A model generated the notes under the pieces. That model saw only the letters and a list, made by a program, of their open reading frames with translations, was not told where the DNA came from and did no database searches. Shown here in pieces: positions 41,824 through 42,689 of a stretch of 42,689 bases of DNA. The number at the start of each line of letters is the position of its first letter. The first letter of the stretch is position 1. This DNA comes from Oscillospiraceae bacterium. Its GTDB lineage: Bacteria; Bacillota; Clostridia; Saccharofermentanales; Saccharofermentanaceae. The stretch lies in assembly GCA_902782235.1 (NCBI GenBank), contig CACZML010000009.1, forward strand, positions 1 through 42,689, given 5' to 3'. The position numbers and the translations under genes were made by a program.

Positions 41824-42689
41824 ATGAAAATAAGAACGAGATTCGCACCCAGCCCTACGGGCTTTATGCATGTCGGTAATCTTCGCACCGCCCTTTACGA
41901 GTACCTTACGGCCAAGCACGAAGGCGGTACTTTTGTATTGAGAATTGAGGATACTGACCGTGAACGCTATGTTGAGGGAGCGACTCAAGTCATATATGAC
42001 ACAATGAAGCTTGCAGGTCTTGAGCACGACGAAGGACCTGATATCGGCGGCGAGTTCGGACCTTATGTCCAGAGCGAGAGGCTTTCCATGTATAAGCCTT
42101 ATGCCGAGCAGCTCGTTGAGCAAGGCAAGGCTTACAGATGCTTCTGCACCAAGGAGCGCCTTGAGGCTCTTAAGGAGAATGCTCCTGAGGGTACAGGCTA
42201 CGACAGACACTGCAGAGACTTATCTCCAGAAGAGATCCAGAAGAATCTGGATGCAGGCATGCCCTACGTCATCCGTCAGAAGATGCCGCTTACAGGCTCT
42301 ACGTCTTACCACGACCTCGTTTACGGAGATATCACTTTCCCCAACGAGGACTTGGACGACCAGGTATTGATCAAGACAGACGGCTTCCCTACTTATAACT
42401 TCGCCAACGTTATCGATGACCACACAATGGGAATCACACACGTTGTAAGAGGATCCGAGTACTTATCTTCCACACCTAAGTACAACCTCCTTTACGAAGC
42501 ATTCGGCTGGGAGATCCCAACATATATCCACCTGCCGCTCATTATGGGCAAGTCAGTTGATGAGGAAGGCAACGAAGTAATCTCCAAGCTCTCCAAGCGT
42601 CACGGCTCCACAGGCTTTATGGATCTTGTAAACGAAGGTTACCTCCCTGAGGCGATCATCAACTACATCGCACTCTTAGGCTGGGCACC
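41824..42689 (+). CDS. gltX: Glutamyl-tRNA synthetase (partial, C-terminus outside window)
   Basis: It charges tRNA-Glu with glutamate (and often tRNA-Gln in bacteria without GlnRS). The visible 288 residues show the class I signature [20 protein letters not shown] (HVGN as the HIGH motif, residues about 15-18), [15 protein letters not shown], the tRNA/Glu-binding segment [27 protein letters not shown], and the KMSKS-type loop [10 protein letters not shown] near residue 262. The gene is cut by the right edge before the anticodon-binding domain. It reads divergently from the AroB-like gene and has its own promoter. Confidence 0.95.
   Translation, partial: MKIRTRFAPSPTGFMHVGNLRTALYEYLTAKHEGGTFVLRIEDTDRERYVEGATQVIYDTMKLAGLEHDEGPDIGGEFGPYVQSERLSMYKPYAEQLVEQGKAYRCFCTKERLEALKENAPEGTGYDRHCRDLSPEEIQKNLDAGMPYVIRQKMPLTGSTSYHDLVYGDITFPNEDLDDQVLIKTDGFPTYNFANVIDDHTMGITHVVRGSEYLSSTPKYNLLYEAFGWEIPTYIHLPLIMGKSVDEEGNEVISKLSKRHGSTGFMDLVNEGYLPEAIINYIALLGWA

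Noticed and set aside
1..42689. Prophage, transposon or integrated element
   Set aside because: No integrase, transposase, terminal repeats or phage structural genes were seen; both tRNA genes lack flanking attachment-site repeats that I could find.

Overview
The window reads as a chromosomal segment of a low-to-mid-GC Gram-positive bacterium of the class Clostridia. The basis is homology pattern and gene content: RqcH, QueH, a CdaA-type diadenylate cyclase, EngB, RuvCAB, ComEC beside HolA, long-form PRPP synthetases of the kind seen in Lachnospiraceae and Oscillospiraceae, and lipoproteins with Thr/Glu/Pro-rich linkers. Shine-Dalgarno sites are strong and TTG and GTG starts are frequent. I cannot name a genus. 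No IS element, prophage, integrase or CRISPR array was seen, so this is core and near-core chromosome with several unusual genes.

Layout. 1-7245 (minus): comEC, a GH25 lysozyme-like lipoprotein, holA, icd, a SEC-C protein and the start of mreC. 7357-12848 (plus): engB, two tandem PRPP synthetase paralogues, a small membrane protein and rqcH. 12830-17146 (minus): pyrimidine-nucleoside phosphorylase, ruvC, ruvA, ruvB and queH; queH overlaps the rqcH 3' end. 17260-18529 (plus): a Gfo/Idh/MocA oxidoreductase and tRNA-Lys(CTT). 18589-23168 (minus): a self-contained operon with its own promoter and terminator, encoding a divergent protein kinase, a VWA protein, a membrane-anchored PP2C phosphatase and an Ala/Glu/Lys-rich helical protein. 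This resembles the TerY-P kinase/VWA/phosphatase triad and is the best candidate for an interesting signalling system. 23249-32764 (minus): a membrane MutS-like ATPase, a sirtuin with a histone-H1-like tail, a PH-domain protein, a membrane polysaccharide-deacetylase-like protein, a frameshifted parC and an intact parE. 32860-36312 (minus): a zinc-ribbon protein, tRNA-Arg(TCT) with a tRNA-like remnant in front of it, an SH3 lipoprotein, a GNAT acetyltransferase and a degenerate GH5 lipoprotein. 36513-36854 (plus): a HEAT-repeat protein. 36926-41725 (minus): a left-handed beta-helix protein, a CdaA-YbbR fusion, a degenerate M28 peptidase lipoprotein and a zinc-ligand-less AroB homologue. 41824 to the end (plus): gltX, cut by the window edge.

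Themes. Four genes (GH5-like, M28-like, AroB-like and the first PRPP synthetase) keep a recognisable enzyme fold but have lost residues that are catalytic in their families. The c-di-AMP synthase appears fused to the YbbR/CdaR-type domain that is normally a separate regulator gene. parC carries a +1 frameshift that coincides with about nine missing residues, which fits a deletion of roughly 29 nt or an assembly error better than programmed frameshifting. All functional statements rest on reading motifs by eye; no database search was run.
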